From assembly GCA_002481295.1 (NCBI GenBank), contig DLDU01000053.1, positions 21,100 to 52,668 of the forward strand: DNA of 31,569 bases, given 5' to 3'. The notes under the pieces are model-generated. The model saw only the letters and a program-made list of their open reading frames with translations, had not been told where the DNA came from and ran no database searches. This DNA is from Prevotella sp. UBA7764 (GTDB taxonomy: Bacteria; Bacteroidota; Bacteroidia; Bacteroidales; Bacteroidaceae). Shown piece after piece: positions 16,756 through 27,637 of this stretch (positions are counted from its first letter, which is position 1; each line of letters begins with the position of its first letter). Position numbers and translations under genes: made by a program.

Positions 16756-16831
16756 TACAATCGTTTGCACAATCTTTTCTGCTGTTTGTGCAAGTCCATG
16801 ACATTCAACCATCTATTTTTTCGTAATTTTG
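16756..16831 (+). promoter_or_regulatory. GH77-GH97-GH13 operon promoter with LacI-type operator
   Basis: TACAATCGTTTGCA (16756-16769), two changes from the perfect susC operator, is followed 54 bp later by the -7 element TAATTTTG (16824-16831). No -33 box at the usual place. The start codon at 16862 gives a leader of about 25 nt. Confidence 0.8.
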
Positions 16832-16861
16832 AACGTGAAATTATAAAAAACCTAAAGCTCG

Positions 16862-19558
16862 ATGAACTTAATATTTAGCATAGACTACAAGACGGTTTTC
16901 GGAGAAGAACTAGTCTTGAACATTATGAAAGATGGAGCCGTTGCGCAATACCATCTGGGTACCACTGACGGTGCACGATGGACATGCCAGCTGACCATCC
17001 CCGATACCAACCAAGTGTTGGAATACTATTACAGTGTAGACGCCATCGGCAGTGAGCATCGTCATGAGTGGACCACCGTACATCACAAGCTGGAGCTCAA
17101 CGCCTCAAAAGGCAAGAGCTACACGATGTATGACCATTGGTCCGACATCCCTGAGGACGCTTATCTCTACAGTTCTGCTTTCACGGACTGCCTCTGTCCT
17201 CATACACTGCATGAGCTTCCCTCTTCATCATTCAGCAAAACCGTACGACTGATCGTGCGTGCTCCCCAGCTGCGCTCCTCTGAGCGTCTTGCTATCATCG
17301 GCAGCAACCCCGCCTTAGGAGCTTGGGACTCCACAAAAGCTGTGGAGATGACCGAGCACAACATCAACGAATGGGTCGTGGATCTCAATGCCGACAACTT
17401 CCCCGAGGGAGAGATAGAGTTTAAGTTCGCCGCTCTCGACAGCAAGAAAGACGTCACGCCACTTTGGGAGTGCAGCAATAACCGCACCATCGAATTGCCG
17501 GAATTGAAGGACGGCGAGGTCGTGGTCTATGATCTCAACGAGGCTTACATGCCCATCTACAACACCAAGATCGCCGGTACACTCGTACCTGTGTTCTCAC
17601 TTCGCTCCAAGACAAGTTTCGGCGTGGGTGACTTCGGTGATCTGAAGAAGATGATCGACTATATCGACAAGACCGGACAGCGCGTGTTGCAGATCCTGCC
17701 GATCAACGACAGCACCATCACCCACACATGGACCGACTCCTATCCTTATAGTTGCATCAGCGTGTTTGCACTGCATCCGATGTATGTAGACCTCACACAA
17801 CTGCCACAGTTGAAGGACGCCAAGGAGCGCGACCGCTTCGAAAAGCTGCGCATTGAGCTCAATGGTCTGAAGCAGATCGACTACGAGCGTGTCAACAACG
17901 CCAAACTCGAATATCTCCATCTGCTCTTCGCTCAGGAGGGCAAGCAGATGATGAGCTTTAAGAAATATCACGAGTTCTTCCACGAGACCGAGCAGTGGCT
18001 TGTGCCCTATGCTCAGTATGCAACATTGCGCGACAAGTATGGCACCGCCGACTTCTCGCAGTGGCCCGACCATAACACATGGGACGAGGCCGACAGAAAA
18101 GAACTCTCCAACAGCCGCAGCAAGCTATATAAAGAAGTGGAGTTCTGGTATTTCGTTCAGTATATCCTCAATACTCAGCTCGACGAGGCTCATGCCTACG
18201 CACGCCAGCACCACGTCATCCTCAAGGGCGACATCCCTATTGGCGTGAACCGCTATGGCTGCGACGTATGGATGGAGCCACGCTACTTCAACCTCAACGG
18301 ACAGGCCGGTGCGCCACCCGATGACTTCTCTGTCAACGGTCAGAATTGGGGCTTCCCGACTTACAACTGGGACGAGATGCTCAAAGACGGTTGCCAGTGG
18401 TGGGTACGCCGTTTCCAAAACATGGCGAAGTTCTTCGATGCTTACCGTATCGACCACGTGCTCGGCTTCTTCCGCATCTGGGAGATTCCAATCAACTCGG
18501 TACACGGTCTGCTCGGTCAGTTCGCTCCCGCACTTGGCATGACAGCCGACGAGATCCGCGGCTATGGTCTCAACTTCCAGGAGGAGCGCTTCACCACACC
18601 GTTTATCACCGACTGGACACTGGAGCGTATGTTCCATGAGAAAGCCAACGATGTGAAGGCTAAATATCTCGACCGCATCGACGGCGAACGCTACAAGATG
18701 AAACCGGAGTACGACACTCAGCGTAAGGTAGAGAAAGTCTTTGCCGGTGTCACCGACCAGGACGAGCTCAACATCCGCGATGGTCTCTATGCCATGATCA
18801 GCGACGTGCTCTTTGTACGCGACACCAAGGATGCCTCGAAGTTCCATCCGCGCGTGTCTGCACAGTTCAGCTTCATCTATGAAAGCCTCTACGACAACGA
18901 CAAGGGTGCTTTCAACCGCCTGTACAACGACTACTTCTATCGCCGCAACAACCAGTTCTGGTATCGCGAGGCCATGAAGAAGTTGCCGCGACTGGTCGAG
19001 GCCACACGTATGCTCGTCTGCGCTGAGGACCTTGGCATGGTTCCCGACTGTGTGCCATGGGTCATCAACGAGTTGCGCATCCTCTCACTGGAGATCCAGT
19101 CCATGCCGAAGGACCCACACGTACGCTTCGGCCATCTCTCACGCAATCCTTATCGCTCGGTCTGCACGTTCTCCACTCACGACATGCCGACACTGCGCCA
19201 ATGGTGGGACGAGAACTACGAGCGCACACAGGACTACTACAACAGCATGCTCTACCGTGGTGGGGCTGCTCCGCATCCTCTGCCAGGTTGGCTCGCTCGC
19301 GACATCGTCTCGCGTCAGCTCACCTCTCCTTCTATGCTCTGCATCCTGAGCATACAGGACTGGCTCGCCATCGACGACAAGCTACGTCTGTCTGATGCCA
19401 ATGCCGAGCGCATCAACATCCCTGCTAATCCGAAGCACTACTGGCGCTACCGCATGCACCTCAACATCGAGGATCTCATGGCCAACAACAGCTTCATGGC
19501 TAACGTCAAGGAACTGGTCAACCAGAGCGGGCGCACCAACACCTTCGGAGAAAGATAA
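16862..19558 (+). CDS. malQ: 4-alpha-glucanotransferase (GH77, DPE2-like with two CBM20 modules)
   Basis: 898 aa, cytoplasmic (no signal peptide). Two N-terminal CBM20-like modules (about 1-110 and 120-235; the second shows LAIIGSNPALGAWDSTKAV) precede a GH77 domain starting at about SKTSFGVGDFGDLKKMIDY. Catalytic residues: nucleophile Asp531 (YRIDHVLGFFRIWEIP), acid/base Glu722 (VCAEDLGMVPD) and stabiliser Asp774 (STHDMPTLRQWW). This architecture matches plant DPE2 and its bacterial relatives, which move glucosyl units from maltose to longer glucans. It probably converts imported maltose and maltodextrins to glucose and longer chains. It is first gene of the operon, with its own operator and -7 element. 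The symbol follows function; DPE2-type is a more exact description than E. coli MalQ. Confidence 0.94.
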   Translation: MNLIFSIDYKTVFGEELVLNIMKDGAVAQYHLGTTDGARWTCQLTIPDTNQVLEYYYSVDAIGSEHRHEWTTVHHKLELNASKGKSYTMYDHWSDIPEDAYLYSSAFTDCLCPHTLHELPSSSFSKTVRLIVRAPQLRSSERLAIIGSNPALGAWDSTKAVEMTEHNINEWVVDLNADNFPEGEIEFKFAALDSKKDVTPLWECSNNRTIELPELKDGEVVVYDLNEAYMPIYNTKIAGTLVPVFSLRSKTSFGVGDFGDLKKMIDYIDKTGQRVLQILPINDSTITHTWTDSYPYSCISVFALHPMYVDLTQLPQLKDAKERDRFEKLRIELNGLKQIDYERVNNAKLEYLHLLFAQEGKQMMSFKKYHEFFHETEQWLVPYAQYATLRDKYGTADFSQWPDHNTWDEADRKELSNSRSKLYKEVEFWYFVQYILNTQLDEAHAYARQHHVILKGDIPIGVNRYGCDVWMEPRYFNLNGQAGAPPDDFSVNGQNWGFPTYNWDEMLKDGCQWWVRRFQNMAKFFDAYRIDHVLGFFRIWEIPINSVHGLLGQFAPALGMTADEIRGYGLNFQEERFTTPFITDWTLERMFHEKANDVKAKYLDRIDGERYKMKPEYDTQRKVEKVFAGVTDQDELNIRDGLYAMISDVLFVRDTKDASKFHPRVSAQFSFIYESLYDNDKGAFNRLYNDYFYRRNNQFWYREAMKKLPRLVEATRMLVCAEDLGMVPDCVPWVINELRILSLEIQSMPKDPHVRFGHLSRNPYRSVCTFSTHDMPTLRQWWDENYERTQDYYNSMLYRGGAAPHPLPGWLARDIVSRQLTSPSMLCILSIQDWLAIDDKLRLSDANAERINIPANPKHYWRYRMHLNIEDLMANNSFMANVKELVNQSGRTNTFGER

Positions 19559-19567
19559 GGAAAGTCC

Positions 19568-21837
<2,270 letters not shown>

Positions 21838-21844
21838 CCTACAG

Positions 21845-21880
21845 ACCCTCCCCTACCCTCCCTAAAAAGGAGGGGGGGAG
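21845..21880. repeat. GC-rich hairpin in the GH97-pullulanase gap
   Basis: CCCTCC (21856-21861) pairs with GGAGGG (21869-21874) over a 7-nt loop, flanked by further C-rich and G-rich runs. Related to the hairpins at 61, 8949 and 19576. Confidence 0.55.
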
Positions 21881-21945
21881 CCTGCCTGGTAATACCATTC
21901 CTACAATTCACTTCTATTGCGTTTATAGACCTGAAGCAACAAACC

Positions 21946-23847
21946 ATGAACATCAAACAACTATCAATATCTGTCATCGCTATGTTGGCAACAAATATGT
22001 CTGCTTGGGCGCAGGATGTCTTTCGCGAGATGTCCTACAGCCCCAAGCAGACTGTTTTTTATCTCAATAGCCCCAAGCGACCTACCCTCTCGTTGTGGAG
22101 CGACGGCGCCGGCGGTCAGCCTCTGCGTACGGTGAAGATGCGTGCCGACGGCAAAAACCGTTGGAAAGCCACCGTCAAGGGCGACCTCAAGGGACAGTTC
22201 TATAGCTTTAACATCGGACGCGGTGACACACCGGGCGTCTTCGCCAAGGCCGTCGGTGTCAACGGACAGCGCGGTGCCATCATCGACCTGCGCCAGACCG
22301 ACCCGGAAGGCTGGGCTGAAGACCATAGGCTCACCACCCATTCACCTGCCGACCTCGTCATCTACGAGATGCACCACCGCGACTTCTCCATCGCCAGCCA
22401 CGCTGCCCATCCGGGTAAGTTTCTGGCACTGTCAGAGCCTTGGGCGGTAGACTATCTGAAGAGCCTCGGAGTCAACGCCGTGCATATCCTGCCGTCGTTT
22501 GACTTTGCCTCAGTCGATGAGACCAAACTCGACAAGCCACAGTACAACTGGGGCTACGACCCGCTGAACTACAACGTGCCGGAAGGCAGCTACTCCACCG
22601 ACCCTTACACGCCCGCCACACGCATCCGCGAGTTCAAGGAGATGGTGCAGGCACTTCACAAAGCTGGCATCCGTGTCATCCTCGACGTGGTCTATAACCA
22701 CACCTTCGACCTCGACAACAGCAACTTCCAGCGCACCTATCCCGACTACTACTATCGCTTCACCAAGGACGGCAAGCCCAGCAACGGCTCGGGCTGCGGC
22801 AACGAGACCGCCTCAGAGAAGCCGCTTATGCGCGAGTTCATGCTCGAAAGCGTGAAATACTGGGCCACAGAATACCACATCGACGGCTTCCGCTTCGACC
22901 TCATGGGTGTGCACGACATCCCGACGATGAACGCTATCCGACAGGAGCTCACAGCCCTCGACCCGAACATCTTCATCTATGGCGAAGGCTGGAGTGCCGG
23001 CAGCTGTGCCCTGCCCAACGATCAGCTGGCCGTGAAAGCCAACATGAAGCAAATGCCGGGTATCGCCGCCTTCTGCGACGACCTGCGCGACGCCGTACGT
23101 GGTCCGTTCAGCGATGACCACAAGCCCGCATTCTTAGCCGGACTGCCGGGCAGCGAGGAGAGCATCAAGGCGGGTATCGCCGGCATGATCGCTCATCCGC
23201 AAGTGGACTACTCCAAGGTGAACTACAGCAAGGAGCCGTGGGCTACCGAGCCTACGCAGATGATCGCTTATGTCAGTTGTCACGACGACATGTGCCTCGT
23301 CGACCGTCTGAAGGCTTCCATCCCAAACATCACGTCATCTGAACTACAAGCCCTCGACAAGCTCGCCCAGACGATCGTGTTCACCTCTCAGGGTGTGCCC
23401 TTCATGCTCAGCGGTGAGGAGTTGCTGCGCGACAAGAAGGGTGTACACAACAGTTTCAACTCGCCCGACAGCATCAACGCCCTTGACTGGGGCAACCTGC
23501 AGCGCTATCCCGGTGTCACAGATTACTATCGCCGGCTTATCGCCCTGCGCCGCCATCACCCGGCTTTCCGTCTCGGCTCAGCCGCCGCAGTGCGTGAGCA
23601 TCTGGAGTTCCTGCCGTCGCAGCCTGCTCTGGTAGCCTTCCACCTGAAGGGTCTTGACGGCATCGACAGTTGGAGCAACATATATGTCATCTTCAATGGC
23701 AACCGTGAAACCCGCACCATCACGTTGCCAGAAGGCACATACCGTGTGGTCTGCCAAAACGGACAAATCGACGAGACCGGCCTCACTATCCTACCTGGAG
23801 GTGACGTAAAGGTAAGCGGACAGAGTGCAATGATTATGGTAAAATAA
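21946..23847 (+). CDS. pulA: Type I pullulanase (GH13 subfamily 14)
   Basis: 633 aa, signal peptide ending near SAWA. It hydrolyses alpha-1,6 branches in limit dextrins and pullulan. The diagnostic type I pullulanase motif YNWGYDP is present. GH13 catalytic residues: Asp318 (DGFRFDLMG), Glu347 (IYGEGW) and Asp447 (VSCHDD). An N-terminal beta-sandwich (about 25-135) lies before the barrel, and a C-terminal all-beta domain closes the protein. It is 14 nt upstream of the SusA-like gene, so the two are surely co-translated. Periplasmic location is inferred from the plain signal peptide. Shorter than many pullulanases because extra N-terminal CBMs are absent. Confidence 0.93.
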   Translation: MNIKQLSISVIAMLATNMSAWAQDVFREMSYSPKQTVFYLNSPKRPTLSLWSDGAGGQPLRTVKMRADGKNRWKATVKGDLKGQFYSFNIGRGDTPGVFAKAVGVNGQRGAIIDLRQTDPEGWAEDHRLTTHSPADLVIYEMHHRDFSIASHAAHPGKFLALSEPWAVDYLKSLGVNAVHILPSFDFASVDETKLDKPQYNWGYDPLNYNVPEGSYSTDPYTPATRIREFKEMVQALHKAGIRVILDVVYNHTFDLDNSNFQRTYPDYYYRFTKDGKPSNGSGCGNETASEKPLMREFMLESVKYWATEYHIDGFRFDLMGVHDIPTMNAIRQELTALDPNIFIYGEGWSAGSCALPNDQLAVKANMKQMPGIAAFCDDLRDAVRGPFSDDHKPAFLAGLPGSEESIKAGIAGMIAHPQVDYSKVNYSKEPWATEPTQMIAYVSCHDDMCLVDRLKASIPNITSSELQALDKLAQTIVFTSQGVPFMLSGEELLRDKKGVHNSFNSPDSINALDWGNLQRYPGVTDYYRRLIALRRHHPAFRLGSAAAVREHLEFLPSQPALVAFHLKGLDGIDSWSNIYVIFNGNRETRTITLPEGTYRVVCQNGQIDETGLTILPGGDVKVSGQSAMIMVK

Positions 23848-23861
23848 ATATAATAGAAGAT

Positions 23862-25703
23862 ATGAAGAAAACGCTCATGACTTTAGGACTGGGACTGATG
23901 ATGGCCACGGCAACTTCTGCCACCACGATCAGCCGCATCGACCCCACAGATTGGTATGTGGGAATGAAAGACCCGAGCCTGCAGCTCATGGTCTATGGTA
24001 AGGATGTGAAGAACGTCAAGCAGGTCACCACTGACTACGCCGGCGTGAAGGTGGACTCCATCGTCCGTCTCGACTCACCCAACTATCTGCTCATCTACCT
24101 GAACCTGCAAGGTGCCAAAGCCGGACAGATGACGCTGAACTTCGACGGCAAAAAAGTACGCTACACGCTTAAAGACCGCACCATGCGCGGCGAGGATCAC
24201 AAAGGCTTCTCCAACGCCGACGTGCTCTACCTGCTCATGCCTGACCGTTTCGCTAACGGCAACCCGAAGAACGATGTCGTCAAGGGTATGCGTGACCAGA
24301 GCTGCGACCGCACCAAGCCGAGCCTGCGCCACGGCGGTGACCTCGCCGGTATTGAACAGCACCTCGACTATTTCACCGACCTCGGCGTCACCGCACTGTG
24401 GTTCACTCCGATCTTAGAGAACAACTGGCCCAACGACCATGGCGTGAACAGCTCGTACCATGGTTACGCCACCACCGATTATTATAAGGTGGATCCGCGC
24501 TTCGGTACCAATGCGGAGTACAAGCAACTCATCGACGAATGCCACAAGCGTGGACTGAAGGTGGTTATGGACATGATCTTCAACCATTGCAGCAATTACC
24601 ATCCCTGGAACCTCGACCCGCCTACAAAGGACTGGTTCAACAATCCCAACTACGGCTTGCAGACAAGCTATAAGCTGACCCCGGTTCTCGATCCCTATGC
24701 CTCGAAGCAGGACATGCGCGAGACCGTCGATGGGTGGTTCGTTCCCTCCATGCCTGACCTCAACCAGCGCAATCCTCACCTCATGCGCTACCTCATCCAA
24801 AACAGTGAGTGGTGGATAGAAACAGCTGGCATCGACGGCATACGCATGGACACCTATCCCTATGCTGACCGCAAGGCCATGGCACTGTGGATGAAAACCC
24901 TCGACACGGAATATCCCAACTTCAACACCGTAGGCGAGACGTGGGTCACCGAGCCAGCCTACACCGCCGCTTGGCAGAAGGACTCCAAGCTCAGCACGAT
25001 GAACAGCTATCTGAAGACTGTCATGGACTTCAGCTTCTACGACAAGCTCAGCCAGGCCAAGCACGAAGAGACCGACGACTGGTGGAAGGGACTCAACCGC
25101 ATCTACAACAGTCTATGCTATGACTATCTCTATGCCGACCCGTCGCATGTGCTGGCTTTCATCGAGAACCACGACACCGACCGCTTCCTTGGCAATGGCA
25201 AGGACTCCACAGCTCTGAAACAGGCACTCGCACTGCTGCTGACGATGAACCGTATCCCGCAGCTCTATTACGGCACAGAGGTGCTGATGAACGGCACCAA
25301 GGAGATCACCGACGGCAATGTGCGCAAGGACTTCCCCGGCGGTTTTGCCGGCGACACACATAACTGCTTCACCGCCCAAGGCCGCACCAAGGCCGAGAAC
25401 GCCATGTTCCAGTGGGAGAGCAAACTGCTCCACTGGCGTCAGGGCAACGACCTCATCAGCAAGGGAAAGCAGACGCAGTTCATCCCCTTCAAGGGCATCT
25501 ACGTCATCGCTCGCCAGTATCAGGGCCGCACGTCGCTGACCATTCTCAACGGCAAGCGAAGCGAGGCCACCATGCCCGTAGCCCGCTATGCTGAGGTCAT
25601 CGGCAAGGCCACCACAGCCACCGATGTCATCACCGGCCGCAAGATCGACCTCACCCACGACATCACCCTGCAACCGCGCGAAGCGCTCGTGGTGGAATTC
25701 TGA
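23862..25703 (+). CDS. susA: SusA-like neopullulanase/cyclomaltodextrinase (GH13)
   Basis: 613 aa (B. thetaiotaomicron SusA is 617). Signal peptide ending about SATTIS. N-terminal cyclomaltodextrinase-type beta domain (DPTDWYVGMKDPSLQLMVYG), barrel with VLYLLMPDRFANGNP, catalytic Asp330 (GIRMDTYPY), Glu359 (VGETW) and Asp438 (IENHDTDR), and a C-terminal domain ending PREALVVEF. It cleaves alpha-1,4 bonds in pullulan, cyclodextrins and maltooligosaccharides in the periplasm. It is the last gene of the GH77-GH97-GH13-GH13 operon; a long stem-loop follows 20 nt after its stop. Confidence 0.93.
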   Translation: MKKTLMTLGLGLMMATATSATTISRIDPTDWYVGMKDPSLQLMVYGKDVKNVKQVTTDYAGVKVDSIVRLDSPNYLLIYLNLQGAKAGQMTLNFDGKKVRYTLKDRTMRGEDHKGFSNADVLYLLMPDRFANGNPKNDVVKGMRDQSCDRTKPSLRHGGDLAGIEQHLDYFTDLGVTALWFTPILENNWPNDHGVNSSYHGYATTDYYKVDPRFGTNAEYKQLIDECHKRGLKVVMDMIFNHCSNYHPWNLDPPTKDWFNNPNYGLQTSYKLTPVLDPYASKQDMRETVDGWFVPSMPDLNQRNPHLMRYLIQNSEWWIETAGIDGIRMDTYPYADRKAMALWMKTLDTEYPNFNTVGETWVTEPAYTAAWQKDSKLSTMNSYLKTVMDFSFYDKLSQAKHEETDDWWKGLNRIYNSLCYDYLYADPSHVLAFIENHDTDRFLGNGKDSTALKQALALLLTMNRIPQLYYGTEVLMNGTKEITDGNVRKDFPGGFAGDTHNCFTAQGRTKAENAMFQWESKLLHWRQGNDLISKGKQTQFIPFKGIYVIARQYQGRTSLTILNGKRSEATMPVARYAEVIGKATTATDVITGRKIDLTHDITLQPREALVVEF

Positions 25704-25722
25704 TCCTAAAGGAATCATCCTC

Positions 25723-25782
25723 ATTCCCCTCTCCTTATAGGCAACCAGCCCTTTGAGTGCTCTACCTATAAGAAGAGGGAAT
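25723..25782 (+). terminator. Long stem-loop after susA
   Basis: Arms 25723-25741 and 25765-25782 pair nearly completely (ATTCCC...CTTATAGG with CCTATAAG...GGGAAT), with a 23-nt loop, followed by TTGTTGT. Position directly after the operon's last gene supports a 3'-end/terminator role. Confidence 0.65.
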
Positions 25783-25961
25783 TTGTTGTATAATACTTTG
25801 CCCTCTACACCGACCTGCTGCGATAATAATAATATGTAGAAACTGTTCAGCGATTATCTCTCAGAGAGACGCAGAGGAACACAAAGGTCCGACGAACATA
25901 CGTACACTCCCATGCCCTCTTCTCTTATTAACGCACCATCCTCGATGGTATTAAGAATATG

Positions 25962-25997
25962 GCCGAATATCGAGAATATATTTTCTTGATATTCGGC
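25962..25997. terminator. Bidirectional-type hairpin in the convergent gap
   Basis: GCCGAATATC (25962-25971) pairs perfectly with GATATTCGGC (25988-25997). The loop is AT-rich and the right side is followed by TATTTTCTTT, so it could stop plus-strand transcription. Confidence 0.6.
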
Positions 25998-26213
25998 TAT
26001 TTTCTTTATTCCGCGAAGCGGAGCGTTAACTCTAAAACAACTCGTAAGTTTTATCTCTCGTAAAAGCGCAAAGAACGCAAGGGACTAACGCATACCCGTT
26101 TGCCCAACGGTCTCTGTGTGAACAGCCAATAAATCAGACGCTAAGTCAAAGAAAGAACAGTACTAATAATCAACCGGTTATAGATTCAATTCAAGAAAGA
26201 AACTATAACAGAA

Positions 26214-26340
26214 AACGTTTCCACTATATGGTCAAACGTTCGTTTGACCATACATACAATGAACGTCAGCCAATTGGCTAATGAACGTTTGACCTAATGT
26301 ACAACGAACGTTTAACCTAATGTACAACGAACGTTTGACC
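26214..26340. repeat. Phased array of AACGTT repeats with a large inverted repeat
   Basis: AACGTT occurs at 26214, 26235, 26284, 26307 and 26330, plus a degenerate AACGTC at 26262. The last three are in tandem 23-bp units starting GAACGTTTGACC (second copy TTTAACC). TATGGTCAAACG and CGTTTGACCATA (26227-26252) form a 12-bp-arm inverted repeat with a 2-nt centre, using the same motif in opposite orientation. Confidence 0.8.
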
Positions 26341-26364
26341 AACTGCAAATTAGCTTTTTAACCA

Positions 26365-27000
26365 CTAAAGATTCACGCTACAAAAGAAAGTAACAAGCAT
26401 CGGGACACTGACCTCCAGACAAAGACCATGGAAGATGGCGATAGGCATATAGCGTTTGTTGCCCGTACTGCTCAAAATGGAAGGCAGGCAGACGTCCATG
26501 GACGAGATGCCCGCCACACTGATCGCTGCCCATCCGCTGCCTCTGTGAGCGACGAAACGACAGCCGAGCAGCGACACCATCTCGCGCACGATATTGGCCA
26601 GCAGCGCTATCGTGGCCAGTTGGTTGGCAGCAGCAGAACCGTCGACACCGGCCTTGACTTGGCTGATGAGCACCGACGAGAGCGAGTAATAGCCAAAGCC
26701 ACTGCCCACCGCAAGGAAGTCGCTCAGCGAATGACCACTGAACAACAGCACCGCCGTGGCGGTAAACAACAAGGTTCCAGCAATGGTAAACACCGGCAGC
26801 AACAGCATCTCCCAACGGAATCCGGCAAACAGCCGGTCGAGATGTTCCATAGATCCTATGCCCATACCCACCTGCACGATGAGCAACTCCAAGAGCAACA
26901 TCGGCAACTGAGGATTGAGCAACCACTGTGGCGTGGCGCCCGACATGCCTACGAGTATGCCGGCCAACAGCGAAACGAACAAGAGAAGATTGCCTTTCAT
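26365..27000 (-). CDS. lysO: LysO-family lysine exporter, C-terminal part (separate gene)
   Basis: 211 aa, hydrophobic, several membrane helices (LLLFVSLLAGILVG, LLLPVFTIAGTLLF). It carries the most conserved LysO/DUF340 stretch: VGSGFGYYSLSSVLI, ANIVREMVSLL and the GISSMDVCLPSIL region. LysO (YbjE) exports L-lysine and thialysine across the inner membrane. In E. coli it is one ~299-aa protein; here the family is encoded by two genes, with this one overlapping the upstream part by 4 nt (ATGA at 27000-26997). Translation of the two is therefore coupled. Family call confident; substrate is by family. Confidence 0.87.
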   Translation of the reverse strand: MKGNLLLFVSLLAGILVGMSGATPQWLLNPQLPMLLLELLIVQVGMGIGSMEHLDRLFAGFRWEMLLLPVFTIAGTLLFTATAVLLFSGHSLSDFLAVGSGFGYYSLSSVLISQVKAGVDGSAAANQLATIALLANIVREMVSLLGCRFVAHRGSGWAAISVAGISSMDVCLPSILSSTGNKRYMPIAIFHGLCLEVSVPMLVTFFCSVNL

Positions 27001-27278
27001 GCCTCGCCCTCCGTCTTTTTCTGCATGAGATGGTTGAACAGACGGGCAGCACCAAAGCTACCGGCCATGCCCAACAATGCCACCACGACGGCCTCAAGAC
27101 CGTAGAAGCCGATGTTGTGCATCAGCGAGTCGTTGGAGCCCAAGCCCAGTCCGAAAACAAAAAGCAGGGCACAGATAGTATAATGAGCGCTTGTCTCTAC
27201 TTTATGGATATGTGGCACTCGACGCAGCGCAAAGCCCAGCACGATGCCGACAAGCAAGACGATAATTATTCTGAACAT
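26997..27278 (-). CDS. LysO-family lysine exporter, N-terminal part (separate gene)
   Basis: 93 aa with about three membrane helices (IIIVLLVGIVLGFAL, ICALLFVFGLGLG, AVVVALLGMAGSFG). It corresponds to the N-terminal third of LysO/DUF340. It ends 4 nt inside the start of the larger lysO gene. It is preceded on the minus strand by the -7 element TACCTTTG (27312-27305), about 27 bp before the ATG. The break is at a natural domain boundary with an orderly stop/start overlap, so I read it as a stable two-gene form, not a frameshift. Confidence 0.82.
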   Translation of the reverse strand: MFRIIIVLLVGIVLGFALRRVPHIHKVETSAHYTICALLFVFGLGLGSNDSLMHNIGFYGLEAVVVALLGMAGSFGAARLFNHLMQKKTEGEA

Positions 27279-27304
27279 TCTTTTCCTTTATTGGTTACGG
27301 CTTG

Positions 27305-27312
27305 CAAAGGTA
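27305..27312 (-). promoter_or_regulatory. -7 element of the lysO genes
   Basis: TACCTTTG on the minus strand fits TAnnTTTG and lies about 27 bp upstream of the 93-aa gene's ATG. No lysine riboswitch structure was recognised in the short leader. Confidence 0.55.
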
Positions 27313-27537
27313 TAAAAACAGCATCAATATACAAAAGAAAAAGGCAGTCGATTAGCATAAAAACCGTATATTCATAGCTTTTATTGACCTGTGTCAAGCA
27401 TTTCACATCTCATTTCAAATTTCCTAGGAAGGCCACATTATGAACAACAAGAGTAAAGGTGTTGTAAAGAAAGTACGAACCTATTATCTGCTGCTTGGTT
27501 TCTCGAGATGTTGTAACTTATGTAGCAGATTCCGAAT

Positions 27538-27545
27538 TATCTTTG
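27538..27545 (+). promoter_or_regulatory. -7 element of the peptide-GLPGLI-receptor cassette
   Basis: TATCTTTG fits TAnnTTTG. A TTG at 27511 lies 24 bp upstream, longer than ideal. A start here gives a leader of about 130 nt ending in the hairpin at 27638-27662. No LacI-type operator was found nearby. Confidence 0.5.
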
Positions 27546-27637
27546 TATCTTTTTGAAAGTATTGCAGCTTAAAATGCTAATAAATACAAAAAAACAAGCT
27601 GAATATTTTTATTTTGAAGGAAAATTTCTATCCTTGC

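Larger units (their letters stand above)
25704..26364. other. Gene-free gap between convergent susA and lysO
   Basis: No gene found. It holds a long stem-loop right after susA (25723-25782), a second terminator-like hairpin (25962-25997), then a phased array of AACGTT-containing repeats (26214-26340). Both flanking genes point into this gap, so the array cannot serve as their promoter. Confidence 0.7.

Noticed and set aside
25840..25885. CTCTCAGAGAG palindrome as a regulator site
   Set aside because: Short, AG/CT-rich and in an otherwise ordinary gene-free stretch; likely chance.
26378..27097. Overlapping 239-codon and 225-codon frames across the lysO genes
   Set aside because: Shadow frames rich in His, Arg and Gln over a well-recognised membrane protein pair.
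27279..27304. Lysine riboswitch in the lysO leader
   Set aside because: The leader is only about 25 nt and shows no riboswitch-size structure.
27440..27556. 38-codon ORF with CCNLC upstream of the peptide cassette
   Set aside because: A -7 promoter element lies within it and there is no ribosome-site or family support.
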